From assembly GCF_000381545.1 (NCBI RefSeq), contig NZ_KB906678.1, positions 62,001-126,000 on the forward strand: a stretch of 64,000 nt of DNA. Direction: 5' to 3'. Below are positions 40,595-49,125 of the stretch, piece after piece. The notes beneath the pieces are model-generated. The model was not told where the DNA came from. It did no database searches and worked only from the letters and a program-made list of their open reading frames with translations. The stretch comes from Rhodonellum psychrophilum GCM71 = DSM 17998 (GTDB taxonomy: Bacteria; Bacteroidota; Bacteroidia; Cytophagales; Cyclobacteriaceae). A program made the translations under genes and the position numbers. The stretch's first letter is position 1, and each line of letters starts with the position of its first letter.

Positions 40595-41476
40595 TTAATA
40601 CACCTTCTTTTCGGCCGCCAACAAGGTATTGTAAAGCAGGGATGCAATCGTCATGGGACCTACTCCACCCGGAACGGGCGTGATGGCGGAAGCTTTTTGG
40701 GAGACTTCCTCAAATTTAACGTCCCCGACCAATCTAAAGCCTGATTTTTTTGTTGCGTCGGCAATCCTATGAATCCCAACATCAATCACGACAGCGCCTT
40801 CTTTGACCATGTCAGCGGTTACGAATCCAGGTTTTCCCAAAGCCACAATCAAAATATCGGCAGTCTTCGCAATTTCAGCCAGATTTTTGGTCCGACTGTG
40901 GGTGAGTGTCACGGTACAGTTTCCCGGATATTCATTCCGGGCCATCAATATGCTCATCGGGGAACCCACGATATGGCTTCTCCCTATCACCACACAATGT
41001 TTACCCGAAGTTTCTATTTCGTACCTCTTCAATAATTCCACAATGCCGTAGGGCGTCGCTGAAACATAAGTAGGCCATCCCAAGGCCATTCTTCCGACAT
41101 TGGCAGGTGTAAAACCGTCCACATCCTTTTCAGGTCTGATCTTATTGGTTACTTTTTGGATGGAAATATGATTGGGCAATGGCAACTGGACGATGAGTCC
41201 GTCAATGTCGGGATTGTCATTGATTTCGTCCACCACCCTCAACAATTCATCTTCAGTGACATCTTCATTCAGTCTAACCAAGGTAGATTGAAACCCGACT
41301 TGCTCACAGGATTTTACTTTTGCCCCCACATAGGTTTGGCTTGCACCATCATTTCCGACCAAAACCGCAGCCAAGTGTGGGATTTTACCTCCTTCGATCT
41401 TGATTTCTTTGACGCGAGCAGCGATTTCCTGCTTGATATCCTCGGATGTTTTCTTACCGTCTATAATTAAGGGCAT
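40595..41476 (-). CDS. folD: Methylenetetrahydrofolate dehydrogenase/cyclohydrolase
   Basis: Bifunctional enzyme of C1 metabolism, 293 residues, interconverting methylene-, methenyl- and formyl-tetrahydrofolate with NADP. Signatures: [19 protein letters not shown] with the catalytic Tyr/Lys, [29 protein letters not shown], the dinucleotide site [17 protein letters not shown] and the C-terminal [19 protein letters not shown]. Full length. Lies 30 bp behind lepA's stop and is likely co-transcribed with it. Confidence 0.97.
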   Translation of the reverse strand: MPLIIDGKKTSEDIKQEIAARVKEIKIEGGKIPHLAAVLVGNDGASQTYVGAKVKSCEQVGFQSTLVRLNEDVTEDELLRVVDEINDNPDIDGLIVQLPLPNHISIQKVTNKIRPEKDVDGFTPANVGRMALGWPTYVSATPYGIVELLKRYEIETSGKHCVVIGRSHIVGSPMSILMARNEYPGNCTVTLTHSRTKNLAEIAKTADILIVALGKPGFVTADMVKEGAVVIDVGIHRIADATKKSGFRLVGDVKFEEVSQKASAITPVPGGVGPMTIASLLYNTLLAAEKKVY

Positions 41477-41506
41477 GGTTATTTTATGTTTTTTAAGAAA
41501 TGAAAA

Positions 41507-43294
41507 TCAATCAAGTTTCAGCACGGCCATGAAAGCCTCCTGTGGAATTTCCACGTTGCCAACCTGTCTCATTCTCTTTTTACCTTTCTTCTGTTTTTCC
41601 AACAACTTTCGCTTTCTGGAAATATCACCACCGTAACACTTCGCCAATACGTTTTTACGAAGGGCTTTTACCGTTTCTCGGGCGATGATTTTGGAGCCTA
41701 TAGCCGCTTGAATTGCGATTTCAAACATTTGTCTCGGCACCAACTCCTTCAATTTTTCACACAGTCTTTTGCCCCAATCATACGCTTTATCCCGATGCAC
41801 AATGGCAGACAAAGCATCTACCACTTCCCCATTGAGCATGACGTCCAACCGAACCATATGAGATTGTTGGTAGCCTTTCATTTCATAATCCAAGGAAGCA
41901 TAGCCCCTAGAGATGGTTTTTAGCTTATCGAAGAAGTCAAAAACAATTTCAGCCAAAGGCATGTCAAAAGTCAATTCAACCCTTTCGGAAGTCAAATACA
42001 CCTGGTTTTTGATCTGACCCCTTTTGTCCATACAAAGCTGAATCACTGGACCAACATATTCAGCGGCCGTAATGATGGAAGCTTTTACAAAAGGCTCCTC
42101 AATGTGCTTGAAAAGCGTTGGGTCAGGCATATCCGACGGCGCATTGACAATTTTGAAGACATCATTCTGCATCAAAGCCCTGAACTGAACCGATGGCACC
42201 GTAGTGATCACGGTCATGTTGAATTCCCTTTCGAGTCTTTCCTGGACGATCTCCATGTGGAGCATCCCCAAAAATCCACAACGAAAACCAAATCCCAGTG
42301 CAGCTGAAGTCTCCGGTTCCCAAACCAAGGAGGCATCATTCAACTGGAGTTTCTCCATGGAAGCTCTCAATTCCTCAAACTCGGTTGTCTCTACAGGATA
42401 GATACCCGCAAAAACCATTGGTTTGACATTTTCAAACCCTTTGATGGCGACGCTGCAGGGACGTTTGATATGGGTGATTGTATCCCCCACTTTCACTTCT
42501 TTTGCAACTTTGATTCCCGAAATCAGATAACCTACATCACCGGCACTCAAGGTTTTTTGGGGGATTTGTTTTACCCCCAAGATTCCGATTTCATCGGCAA
42601 AATATTCCTGGCCCGTATTGACAAATTTGATTCTATCTCCTTTGTGAATGGTTCCATTGAATATCCTGAAAATAACTTCCACTCCCCTGAAGGGATTGTA
42701 GACAGAATCAAAAATCATGGCTTGAAGAGGCGCTTCTGGATCTCCTTTGGGCGCTGGAATCCGGTGGATCACCGCATGAAGGATATCTTCTATGCCAATT
42801 CCTTCCTTTCCGGAGGCCAAAACAATATCTTCCCGATCACAGCCGATCAATTCAATCACTTCATCCGCGACAGCCTCAGGGTCTGCTCCAGGAAGGTCAA
42901 TTTTGTTCAAAACCGGGATGATTTCCAAGTCATGGCCCATTGCCAAATAAAGATTGGAAATTGTTTGGGCCTCGACCCCCTGAGAAGCATCCACGATCAA
43001 CAATGCACCTTCACAGGCAGCAATTGATCGAGAGACTTCATAAGAAAAATCCACATGACCTGGGGTATCGATCAGATTGAGGGTGTACTCTTCATCCTTA
43101 TACATGTATTTCATTTGGATCGCATGAGACTTGATGGTGATGCCACGCTCACGCTCAAGATCCATATTGTCCAACAATTGAGCCTGCATTTCCCTGCCTG
43201 TTACCGTGTTGGTAAATTCAAGGAGGCGATCGGCCAGTGTACTCTTGCCATGATCAATGTGGGCAATGATACAGAAATTCCTAATTTTTTGCAT
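41507..43294 (-). CDS. lepA: Elongation factor 4 (LepA)
   Basis: Ribosome-dependent GTPase, about 595 residues, that acts on stalled or mistranslocated ribosomes and in initiation-complex biogenesis. G1 AHIDHGKS, G3 DTPGHVDF, G4 [10 protein letters not shown]; the LepA-specific C-terminal domain follows, with [14 protein letters not shown] and [23 protein letters not shown] 43294 ([16 protein letters not shown]) matches the family's usual start; ATG 43300 is two codons earlier and would leave almost no leader given the promoter at 43309-43316. Confidence 0.97.
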   Translation of the reverse strand: MQKIRNFCIIAHIDHGKSTLADRLLEFTNTVTGREMQAQLLDNMDLERERGITIKSHAIQMKYMYKDEEYTLNLIDTPGHVDFSYEVSRSIAACEGALLIVDASQGVEAQTISNLYLAMGHDLEIIPVLNKIDLPGADPEAVADEVIELIGCDREDIVLASGKEGIGIEDILHAVIHRIPAPKGDPEAPLQAMIFDSVYNPFRGVEVIFRIFNGTIHKGDRIKFVNTGQEYFADEIGILGVKQIPQKTLSAGDVGYLISGIKVAKEVKVGDTITHIKRPCSVAIKGFENVKPMVFAGIYPVETTEFEELRASMEKLQLNDASLVWEPETSAALGFGFRCGFLGMLHMEIVQERLEREFNMTVITTVPSVQFRALMQNDVFKIVNAPSDMPDPTLFKHIEEPFVKASIITAAEYVGPVIQLCMDKRGQIKNQVYLTSERVELTFDMPLAEIVFDFFDKLKTISRGYASLDYEMKGYQQSHMVRLDVMLNGEVVDALSAIVHRDKAYDWGKRLCEKLKELVPRQMFEIAIQAAIGSKIIARETVKALRKNVLAKCYGGDISRKRKLLEKQKKGKKRMRQVGNVEIPQEAFMAVLKLD

Positions 43295-43308
43295 ATCCAT
43301 TCTGTGGG

Positions 43309-43316
43309 CAAAAATA
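43309..43316 (-). promoter_or_regulatory. -7 element upstream of lepA
   Basis: TATTTTTG on the minus strand, exact TAnnTTTG; transcription would start about 43301-43304, supporting the lepA start at 43294. Confidence 0.5.
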
Positions 43317-43416
43317 GGTAAAAATCGGATTATTAAACCATTTTGCCCTGCATAAAATCAAAACTCCTCCTCTTGAGATATGTTTGACTGTAAAAGGTCA
43401 AAAAATTAGTTTTCAC

Positions 43417-43424
43417 TATCTTTG
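43417..43424 (+). promoter_or_regulatory. -7 element upstream of the DUF4924 gene
   Basis: TATCTTTG, exact TAnnTTTG, 17 bp before the ATG; the -33 element is not well conserved. Confidence 0.5.
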
Positions 43425-43441
43425 CCCAAAATTAAAGCTTT

Positions 43442-43987
43442 ATGAAAGAAGTTGCCGAAAACAAAAAAACCAAAAATATAGGGGAATACATCATTTACAT
43501 GTACCAGATGGAGGATCTTTTGCGGGCATATGCATTTGAAATGGTCGACATCAAACAATATGTAATTGCCCATTATCCGATTTCCGAGGAGCAAAAAAAC
43601 GAAACTTATGATTGGTTCGAAGGACTGATCGCTTCAATGAAAGCCGAAGGAAAATTGAATGAAGGACATTTGGAGGCCACCCAAGAAAGTGTGGAAGCAC
43701 TGGCAAAAATCCATTGGGAACTTTTGAAGTCAGACCAGACGTATTTTGACATTTATACCAAAGCAAAACCACATGTGATCAGAATGATCCTTGAAGCGGG
43801 AGAGAAATCCCCTAAACACGAAATCCAGGTTTGCGTCAATGGCATTTATGGGTTGCTTCTTGCGAGGTTGAGAAGCAGGGATGTTCCAAAAGAAATGTTG
43901 GATGCTACGATTGCCTTTGGAGATGTTTTGAGCTATTTGAATTACAGCTATTTTGAATCCCTTGGCAAAAAAATAAGGGAGAATTGA
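43442..43987 (+). CDS. DUF4924 family protein
   Basis: 181-residue all-helical cytoplasmic protein of a Bacteroidota-specific family. Conserved start TKNIGEYIIYMYQMEDLLRA and middle segment EIQVCVNGIYGLLLARLR. No enzymatic motif, no membrane segment. Stands alone between divergent lepA and convergent helicase gene. Function unknown. Confidence 0.9.
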   Translation: MKEVAENKKTKNIGEYIIYMYQMEDLLRAYAFEMVDIKQYVIAHYPISEEQKNETYDWFEGLIASMKAEGKLNEGHLEATQESVEALAKIHWELLKSDQTYFDIYTKAKPHVIRMILEAGEKSPKHEIQVCVNGIYGLLLARLRSRDVPKEMLDATIAFGDVLSYLNYSYFESLGKKIREN

Positions 43988-43998
43988 TCTCCCTCTTT

Positions 43999-45924
43999 TC
44001 AAAACTCGTAAACGCTGTGGTAGCTTCCGTTTTTGTCCACATAATCCAAAAAAGACGCGTAAAAGGGATTGCTGCTGAGGGTTGCGCTGTCCCCGATCAC
44101 CACCAATTTCCTTTTGGCACGGGTAAGGGCCACATTCATTCTTCGGGTATCCGATAAAAACCCAATTTCGCCTGTTTCATTGGATCGGACCAAACTGATC
44201 ACGATAATATCCCTTTCCTGGCCTTGAAAACCATCTATTGAATTGATGGTGAGTAGCTCGGAAAAAGACCTAAGGTTTGGGAATTCGAAACTTTCGAAAA
44301 TCAATTCCTGGAATTTCCTGACTTGTGCCCGATAGGGAGAAATCAGCCCAATGTTCCATTCTTTCATTTTCAAATTGGAGATACCGATCCTTTTGATCAA
44401 AGACTCGAGGTATTGTAAGGTAAACCTCGCCTCCTGAAGGTTCATGGTACTCAAAGACTCATTTTCTTGATGCTCGCTGTAGCCACTTCCCGCCGTATCG
44501 ATGAAGGTCAAAACGGGTTCATCCTCCAACAAAAAGTGGCTTTTTGTGTTCTCCGCAGCTTCCAATTCGTTTCTGTAAAAATACTTGCTGGAAAAGCCCA
44601 TTATTTTTTCAGGCATTCGATATTGCAGCCTGAGCATCACGGAAGCTTGGGCTTGCCTCTTGATCACTTTCTCGAAAAGGGTCTCACTCAAACCGTTTTT
44701 TGCTGCCTCATAGGACTTGATGGTTGGAGGCAATTGGCAATGATCCCCTGCCATCACTACTTTTTCGGCCTTCAAAATCGGAATCCAGGTGGCCGCTTCC
44801 AACCCCTGTCCAGCCTCATCTATGAATACCACCGGGAAATTGATCCCTTTCAAGGATTTGTTGCTCGCGCCAACCAAAGTGGATGCAATGACCTGCGTTT
44901 TCTGAAAAATATCATATTGAATGTAATTTTCCAGATTTTCGGCGTCATTTCTCAATCTTGTGACTTCATCGAGGAGTCGTTTTCGCTGCATCCGTTCCTC
45001 TGGACCAAAATTGCGTTTGTGTTTCCGCGCTATTTTCCTGTATTCATCCGCAGATTTTCGGAGTTTTCTGAGGTCTTTATAACTTTCGTGCAGCGCAACC
45101 TTTGCGTCCAATGTTTGGGAAAGGATTTTATCATCCACCCTGGCAGGATGGCCAATTCTAAGTGTTGTGATGTCATTATCGATCAATTTTTCCACCAACA
45201 AATCCACCGCGGCATTGCTGGGTGCACAGACCAATACCTGGGCATAGCTTTGAAGTGTTTGGGCGATCGCCGCGATCAAGGTGGTGGTTTTACCTGTGCC
45301 CGGCGGCCCATGGATAATGGCAACATCTTTGGCGCGATGGATCAGCGCAAGCGCCTCATTTTGGACGGGGTTTAAATTTGGCTGGTTTTGGTGAATTTTA
45401 TTGTCAAAATCAGGACTTTTGTATCCAAGCAATATTTCTTTCAATTCACTCAGCCTACCTTTTTCCGATTTTATCAGGGCCTTGAGCGTAGCCTCCATTT
45501 CCCGATAGCTTCCCTCATCAAACAAAAGATCTATGCCGATTTTTCCATCTGTAAGCCACTCAGGCAAATCATCCTCAAGAAGGGTGATGATCATACTCTC
45601 TTTCTTGACCATATTGACCACTCCATTCACCCTGTGTTCCTGACCCTGAAAACTCTCGTTGTTGGAAAAAACAGAGACAGATTTCCCGGATTGAAAAACA
45701 TGTGATTGGGTCAAGTCATATCTTTCCAATTCAATCAAAAACTTATCCCCATAACCTGATTTGACATTTTTGACCTGGACGGGATACCAGCAAATCCCTT
45801 CCTTTTTCCTATCGGACAAGGAGGTGTACAAAAACTTTTTCTTATATTGTTGTAGGTCTTCCTCCCACTCCTGCTTGATCAATTTCAACGAATATTTTAA
45901 CTCTTCCTGAATGTCGGGCATCAA
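43999..45924 (-). CDS. SF1 DNA/RNA helicase (Upf1/IGHMBP2-like)
   Basis: 641-residue superfamily 1B helicase. The N-terminal 150 residues form an OB/stalk-like region; Walker A GPPGTGKT at 206-213, CAPSNAAVDLL (motif Ia), VVFIDEAGQGLEAATWIPIL (motif II DEAG), AGDHCQLPPTIKS (motif III), LRLQYRMPEKI (motif IV), TINSIDGFQGQERDIIVISL (motif V) and RRMNVALTRAKRKLVVIGD (motif VI). These are the Upf1/SMUBP-2 signatures. It probably unwinds nucleic acid 5' to 3'; its biological role is unknown. Promoter element TAGTTTTG at 45938-45945. Confidence 0.93.
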   Translation of the reverse strand: MMPDIQEELKYSLKLIKQEWEEDLQQYKKKFLYTSLSDRKKEGICWYPVQVKNVKSGYGDKFLIELERYDLTQSHVFQSGKSVSVFSNNESFQGQEHRVNGVVNMVKKESMIITLLEDDLPEWLTDGKIGIDLLFDEGSYREMEATLKALIKSEKGRLSELKEILLGYKSPDFDNKIHQNQPNLNPVQNEALALIHRAKDVAIIHGPPGTGKTTTLIAAIAQTLQSYAQVLVCAPSNAAVDLLVEKLIDNDITTLRIGHPARVDDKILSQTLDAKVALHESYKDLRKLRKSADEYRKIARKHKRNFGPEERMQRKRLLDEVTRLRNDAENLENYIQYDIFQKTQVIASTLVGASNKSLKGINFPVVFIDEAGQGLEAATWIPILKAEKVVMAGDHCQLPPTIKSYEAAKNGLSETLFEKVIKRQAQASVMLRLQYRMPEKIMGFSSKYFYRNELEAAENTKSHFLLEDEPVLTFIDTAGSGYSEHQENESLSTMNLQEARFTLQYLESLIKRIGISNLKMKEWNIGLISPYRAQVRKFQELIFESFEFPNLRSFSELLTINSIDGFQGQERDIIVISLVRSNETGEIGFLSDTRRMNVALTRAKRKLVVIGDSATLSSNPFYASFLDYVDKNGSYHSVYEF

Positions 45925-45937
45925 TTAATTTTTAATT

Positions 45938-45945
45938 CAAAACTA
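45938..45945 (-). promoter_or_regulatory. -7 element upstream of the helicase gene
   Basis: TAGTTTTG on the minus strand, exact TAnnTTTG, 14 bp before the ATG. Confidence 0.4.
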
Positions 45946-45993
45946 ATATATTATCATTGGTGTTTAGTAAATTGTTTTAAGATTTTTATAAAG

Positions 45994-46590
45994 GTGAATT
46001 TTCTAGCACATGCATATTTATCCTTCGGGGACCCAAAGGTACTCATTGGGAATTTTATTGGTGACTTCGTAAGAGGACCGATAGACACCGTTTATGTAAA
46101 AGATATTGTGATAGGAATCAGGCTCCATAGAGATATCGATTATTTCACGGACCATCATCCAGTGGTGAAAGAAGCGCAAAGCATACTCAAGCCCGAATAT
46201 GGGAGATATTCTTCAGTGATCACCGACATGTATTTTGATTATTTTCTGGGGAAATATTGGAACAACTACCACCATCAACCCTTAGAGGAATTTGCCCAGG
46301 AGGTTTATGCGACGATTGAGGCCCATAGGGAAATTCTTCCCGAAAACTTCTTAAAGGCCTTCGAATACATGAAGCATTACAATTGGTTAGCGGGATATGG
46401 AGAGCTTGACGGAATCAGGCGCGCCATGACAGGAATGTCAAAAAGAACGCGATTTGATTCCAAAATGGAAACTGCCCACCTCTTCCTGGACAATCATCAT
46501 GAATATTTGAGGCTTCATTTTGGTGATTTTTTTGAGGACCTTGTGGCGTATTCCAAAAAAAGACTGGAAGAATTAAGAGCGGAAAAATGA
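45994..46590 (+). CDS. ACP phosphodiesterase-like (AcpH/DUF479)
   Basis: 198 residues of the AcpH family, HD-related phosphodiesterases that remove 4'-phosphopantetheine from acyl carrier protein. Conserved: MNFLAHAYLSFGDPKVLIGN, FIGDFVRGP, GIRLHRDIDYFTDHHPVVKE and SSVITDMYFDYFLGKYW, with the His and Asp metal ligands. GTG start; no ATG is available upstream of the conserved LAHAYL block. Coupled to the following membrane-protein gene by a 4-bp ATGA overlap. Confidence 0.88.
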   Translation: MNFLAHAYLSFGDPKVLIGNFIGDFVRGPIDTVYVKDIVIGIRLHRDIDYFTDHHPVVKEAQSILKPEYGRYSSVITDMYFDYFLGKYWNNYHHQPLEEFAQEVYATIEAHREILPENFLKAFEYMKHYNWLAGYGELDGIRRAMTGMSKRTRFDSKMETAHLFLDNHHEYLRLHFGDFFEDLVAYSKKRLEELRAEK

Positions 46591-47048
46591 CCGAGTGCAA
46601 ACCCAAAAAAAACACCTATTTCTCCCTTAGCATCGTATTGGCCATTATTTTGAGCGGATTGGTGTTTTTATTACATGAATTTGCAACAGAAAGAAGCTAT
46701 GGGTTGATTTTTTATCTGTTCAGTAGCTCCCTGCTAACTTTATTGGCGCTTATTCTACTTGTCAAAATGATGGCTGGATATAAATTCATTTCCTTTGGCC
46801 AGGGAAAAATAATCACCCGACTTCCGCTACGGAGGCAAACAAAATCCTATCATCTCAATCAGGTCTTGGCTTGGGAGGAAGAGCGGATGCTGGCTAACAA
46901 AAGGGATTTTAGACAGCTGACAATCATTTTTGACGACAAAACCGCTTTTTCCGTCAGCAATCATGAGCACAGTTCCTATCCTGAGCTATTTCAGTACCTC
47001 AATAAAAAAATTCCAAAGAAAAAAGTCCTTGAGAAAACAAAAGACTAA
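46587..47048 (+). CDS. Small hypothetical membrane protein, PH-like cytoplasmic part
   Basis: 153 residues: two hydrophobic segments (about 12-32 and 40-62) followed by a soluble beta-rich domain (70-140; GKIITRLPLRRQTKSYHLNQ) that resembles bacterial PH-like domains of YcxB/DUF304-type proteins. Basic C-terminus KKIPKKKVLEKTKD. Not otherwise recognised. Translationally coupled to the AcpH-like gene. A 23-bp segment of its 3' end recurs at 48010-48032 (see findings). Confidence 0.75.
   Translation: MTECKPKKNTYFSLSIVLAIILSGLVFLLHEFATERSYGLIFYLFSSSLLTLLALILLVKMMAGYKFISFGQGKIITRLPLRRQTKSYHLNQVLAWEEERMLANKRDFRQLTIIFDDKTAFSVSNHEHSSYPELFQYLNKKIPKKKVLEKTKD
47013..47035 (+). repeat. 23-bp direct repeat, copy 1
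   Basis: Identical to 48010-48032. Here it lies within the last codons of the small membrane-protein gene and encodes PKKKVLE. Confidence 0.85.
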
Positions 47049-47294
47049 AAAAACCTATTCAACCCGTTTCATTTATTGCGAATATCATTCAACACTGTAT
47101 TTATCTGATAATTAGCCTGTTGCTGACTTTTATTGACTACACCATACCGGTTTCAGGAATTGGTCACCCAATTGTCTGATTTTCTTTCGGTTTCAATATT
47201 CTAAGAAAGCCTAATGCATATTTCGGCTTCAAAATAAAAAAGTCTTCCTCCACGCACAGGTTTCGGGACAAAATCAAAAAAAGGATTGTGTAAA

Positions 47295-47330
47295 AAAAAG
47301 ACCCGGATGAATTCAACCGGGTCTTTTTCT
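47295..47330 (-). terminator. Terminator of ppa
   Basis: Stem AAAAAGACCCGG (47295-47306) with CCGGGTCTTTTT (47317-47328), loop of 10; flanking T-run on both strands, so it may also stop transcription from the left. Confidence 0.85.
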
Positions 47331-47870
47331 TTATTTTTCAGTACGGAAAGTTTTGTCGTACAAATCAATGCTTTCGCGAATAATTCTGAAAGCATCTTCT
47401 TTGCCAAGAAAATCCTCAACTTTAACTTCCTTGTTTTCTAATTTTTTATAGTCTTCAAAAAACCTGTGTACTTCCTTCATCAAATGCGGAGGCAATTCAT
47501 CAATATCTTCGATATAATTCACGGATTGATCATCTGCGGCCACAGCGATGATCTTGTCATCCGCCTCACCACCATCAACCATTCTCATCACACCGATCAC
47601 CTTGGCTTTCACCAAAGTCATCGAAGGGATATCGATCTGGGAAATAATAAGAATATCCAAAGGATCATGATCCTCACAAAAAGTCTGTGGAATAAATCCA
47701 TAATTAGCCGGGTAATGGACGGCTGAAAACAAAACCCTGTCCAACAACAACATCCCGGTTTTTTTGTCAAGCTCATATTTCCCCTTGCTTCCTTTGGGAA
47801 TTTCAATTACTCCCATCACAACATCGGGAGCTTCTTCACCTATTTGCACATCGTGCCATGGATTGATCAT
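47331..47870 (-). CDS. ppa: Inorganic pyrophosphatase
   Basis: Family I soluble pyrophosphatase, 179 residues, hydrolysing pyrophosphate and pulling biosynthetic reactions forward. Motifs: [41 protein letters not shown] (family signature with three metal-binding Asp) and [12 protein letters not shown]. Full length; strong terminator follows directly. Monocistronic. Confidence 0.97.
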   Translation of the reverse strand: MINPWHDVQIGEEAPDVVMGVIEIPKGSKGKYELDKKTGMLLLDRVLFSAVHYPANYGFIPQTFCEDHDPLDILIISQIDIPSMTLVKAKVIGVMRMVDGGEADDKIIAVAADDQSVNYIEDIDELPPHLMKEVHRFFEDYKKLENKEVKVEDFLGKEDAFRIIRESIDLYDKTFRTEK

Positions 47871-47970
47871 AACTAAAAACTTTTAACTGTATATAAATAT
47901 ATGAGCGCAAATTAAGCCCAAATCCCTTTTCAACAAAGAAAACCTTCGTATTTTGAAGAGGAAATGAAAT

Positions 47971-48057
47971 TGTGATGAATTCCAAACAATCTCAAAAATG
48001 ATAAAAATCCCAAAGAAAAAAGTCCTTGAGAATTCAATTTGGGGGCAAGGAGGGTAA
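47971..48057 (+). pseudogene. Remnant of a second copy of the small membrane-protein gene
   Basis: The plus-strand frame reads CDEFQTISKMIKIPKKKVLE and resembles the last residues of the protein at 46587-47048 (PELFQYLNKKIPKKKVLE). It includes the 23-bp repeat copy 2 (48010-48032). The frame is closed upstream by TGA at 47965 and no longer coding region precedes it, so it looks like the decayed 3' end of a paralogue. Its last bases overlap the stop of the REC-kinase gene. Small size keeps confidence moderate. Confidence 0.5.
48010..48032 (+). repeat. 23-bp direct repeat, copy 2
   Basis: Identical to 47013-47035, 997 bp apart, in the same orientation. Confidence 0.85.
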
Positions 48058-49125
48058 GATGACGGTGAATTCTGATCCATGGTCCATTTCAGAAATCAGT
48101 TTGATCTGGCCCCCCATTTGCGCAACAGATTCTTTCACCATATACAATCCAAGTCCAGATCCTACATTTTTCTGCGTTGCGCGTTGAAACAAATCAAAAA
48201 TCGAAGTGTGGTATTTTTCATCTATTCCTATTCCATTGTCCTCAATGCAAATAATTGCTTTTTTGTTTTCGACTGAAATCGATAAATTGATGAATTTTGA
48301 TGTTAATCCGTCTTTCTGAAACTTAAATGCATTGCTGAAAAGATTGTTCAAAATCACTCTGATTTTGGCATCATCAGAATGAAAAAGTTCAGGTTGATTG
48401 ATATTGACCGACAGGGTAATCCCATCCAATCCCCATTTACTTTTGTAGCTGTCCAATTGGGATTCCACAATGTCCTTAAAATTGATTTCAGTAACCTTGT
48501 TTTCGATTTTCGTAGAGCGGTAAAAATCCAGCATTTTATAAATGAAATCATCCAGCTTAATGGTAGCTGAATCAATCATCTCAAAATACTCAATGATTTC
48601 CGGATCTTTCACTTCCATCTTGGCAAGTTTGGACACACCCGAAATACTCATCAAAGGCCCCCTCAATTCATGAGACAAACTGTACACAAATTGGTTCATC
48701 TCGGAATGGACTTTTACAAGCCTTTCGTTTTTATCTTTCAGCTCTTTTTTTGTGAAATAGATTTCAGCAGCATTGATGATGGCATTTTTAATTTGGTCAA
48801 GATTCCAAGGTTTGTCAATGAATCGATAAACTTCACCCTTGTTGATTGCATCGATGACGCTGGCAATATCCGAGTAGCCCGTAAGTAGGATTCTGATGGG
48901 ATCAGGCTTGATTTTCATCAATTTTTCAAAAAACTCCACACCGGATATACCCGGCATTCTTTGATCAGCGATGACCACGTGAAAATCCTCAGTCTCTGCT
49001 ATTTTCAACCCTTCTAGGGCATCGATTGCAGTGATGATTTTAAAATCTTTTCTCAAACTGGCCTTAAATGAATTCAGGTTATTGTCCTCATCATCTAAAT
49101 ACAATACACGAATCTTTTCACTCAT
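48034..49125 (-). CDS. Response regulator receiver-histidine kinase hybrid (REC-HisKA-HATPase)
   Basis: 363 residues: receiver (5-120) with phospho-acceptor Asp54 in VVIADQRMPG, a coiled linker (125-145), phosphoacceptor His152 in SLSHELRGPLMSIS, and HATPase_c (about 240-360) with VILNNLFSNAFKFQ, EDNGIGIDEKYH and GSGLGLYMVKESV. No membrane segment: it is a cytoplasmic second-tier kinase that takes phosphate on its own receiver. Its start overlaps the 7TM-DISM kinase stop by 8 bp, so the latter is its likely phosphate donor. Last gene of the minus-strand signalling island. Confidence 0.9.
   Translation of the reverse strand: MSEKIRVLYLDDEDNNLNSFKASLRKDFKIITAIDALEGLKIAETEDFHVVIADQRMPGISGVEFFEKLMKIKPDPIRILLTGYSDIASVIDAINKGEVYRFIDKPWNLDQIKNAIINAAEIYFTKKELKDKNERLVKVHSEMNQFVYSLSHELRGPLMSISGVSKLAKMEVKDPEIIEYFEMIDSATIKLDDFIYKMLDFYRSTKIENKVTEINFKDIVESQLDSYKSKWGLDGITLSVNINQPELFHSDDAKIRVILNNLFSNAFKFQKDGLTSKFINLSISVENKKAIICIEDNGIGIDEKYHTSIFDLFQRATQKNVGSGLGLYMVKESVAQMGGQIKLISEMDHGSEFTVILPSLPPN

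Noticed and set aside
44467-45375. 302-codon open frame on the plus strand
   Set aside because: Mirror of the helicase gene, which carries all SF1 motifs in the opposite strand.
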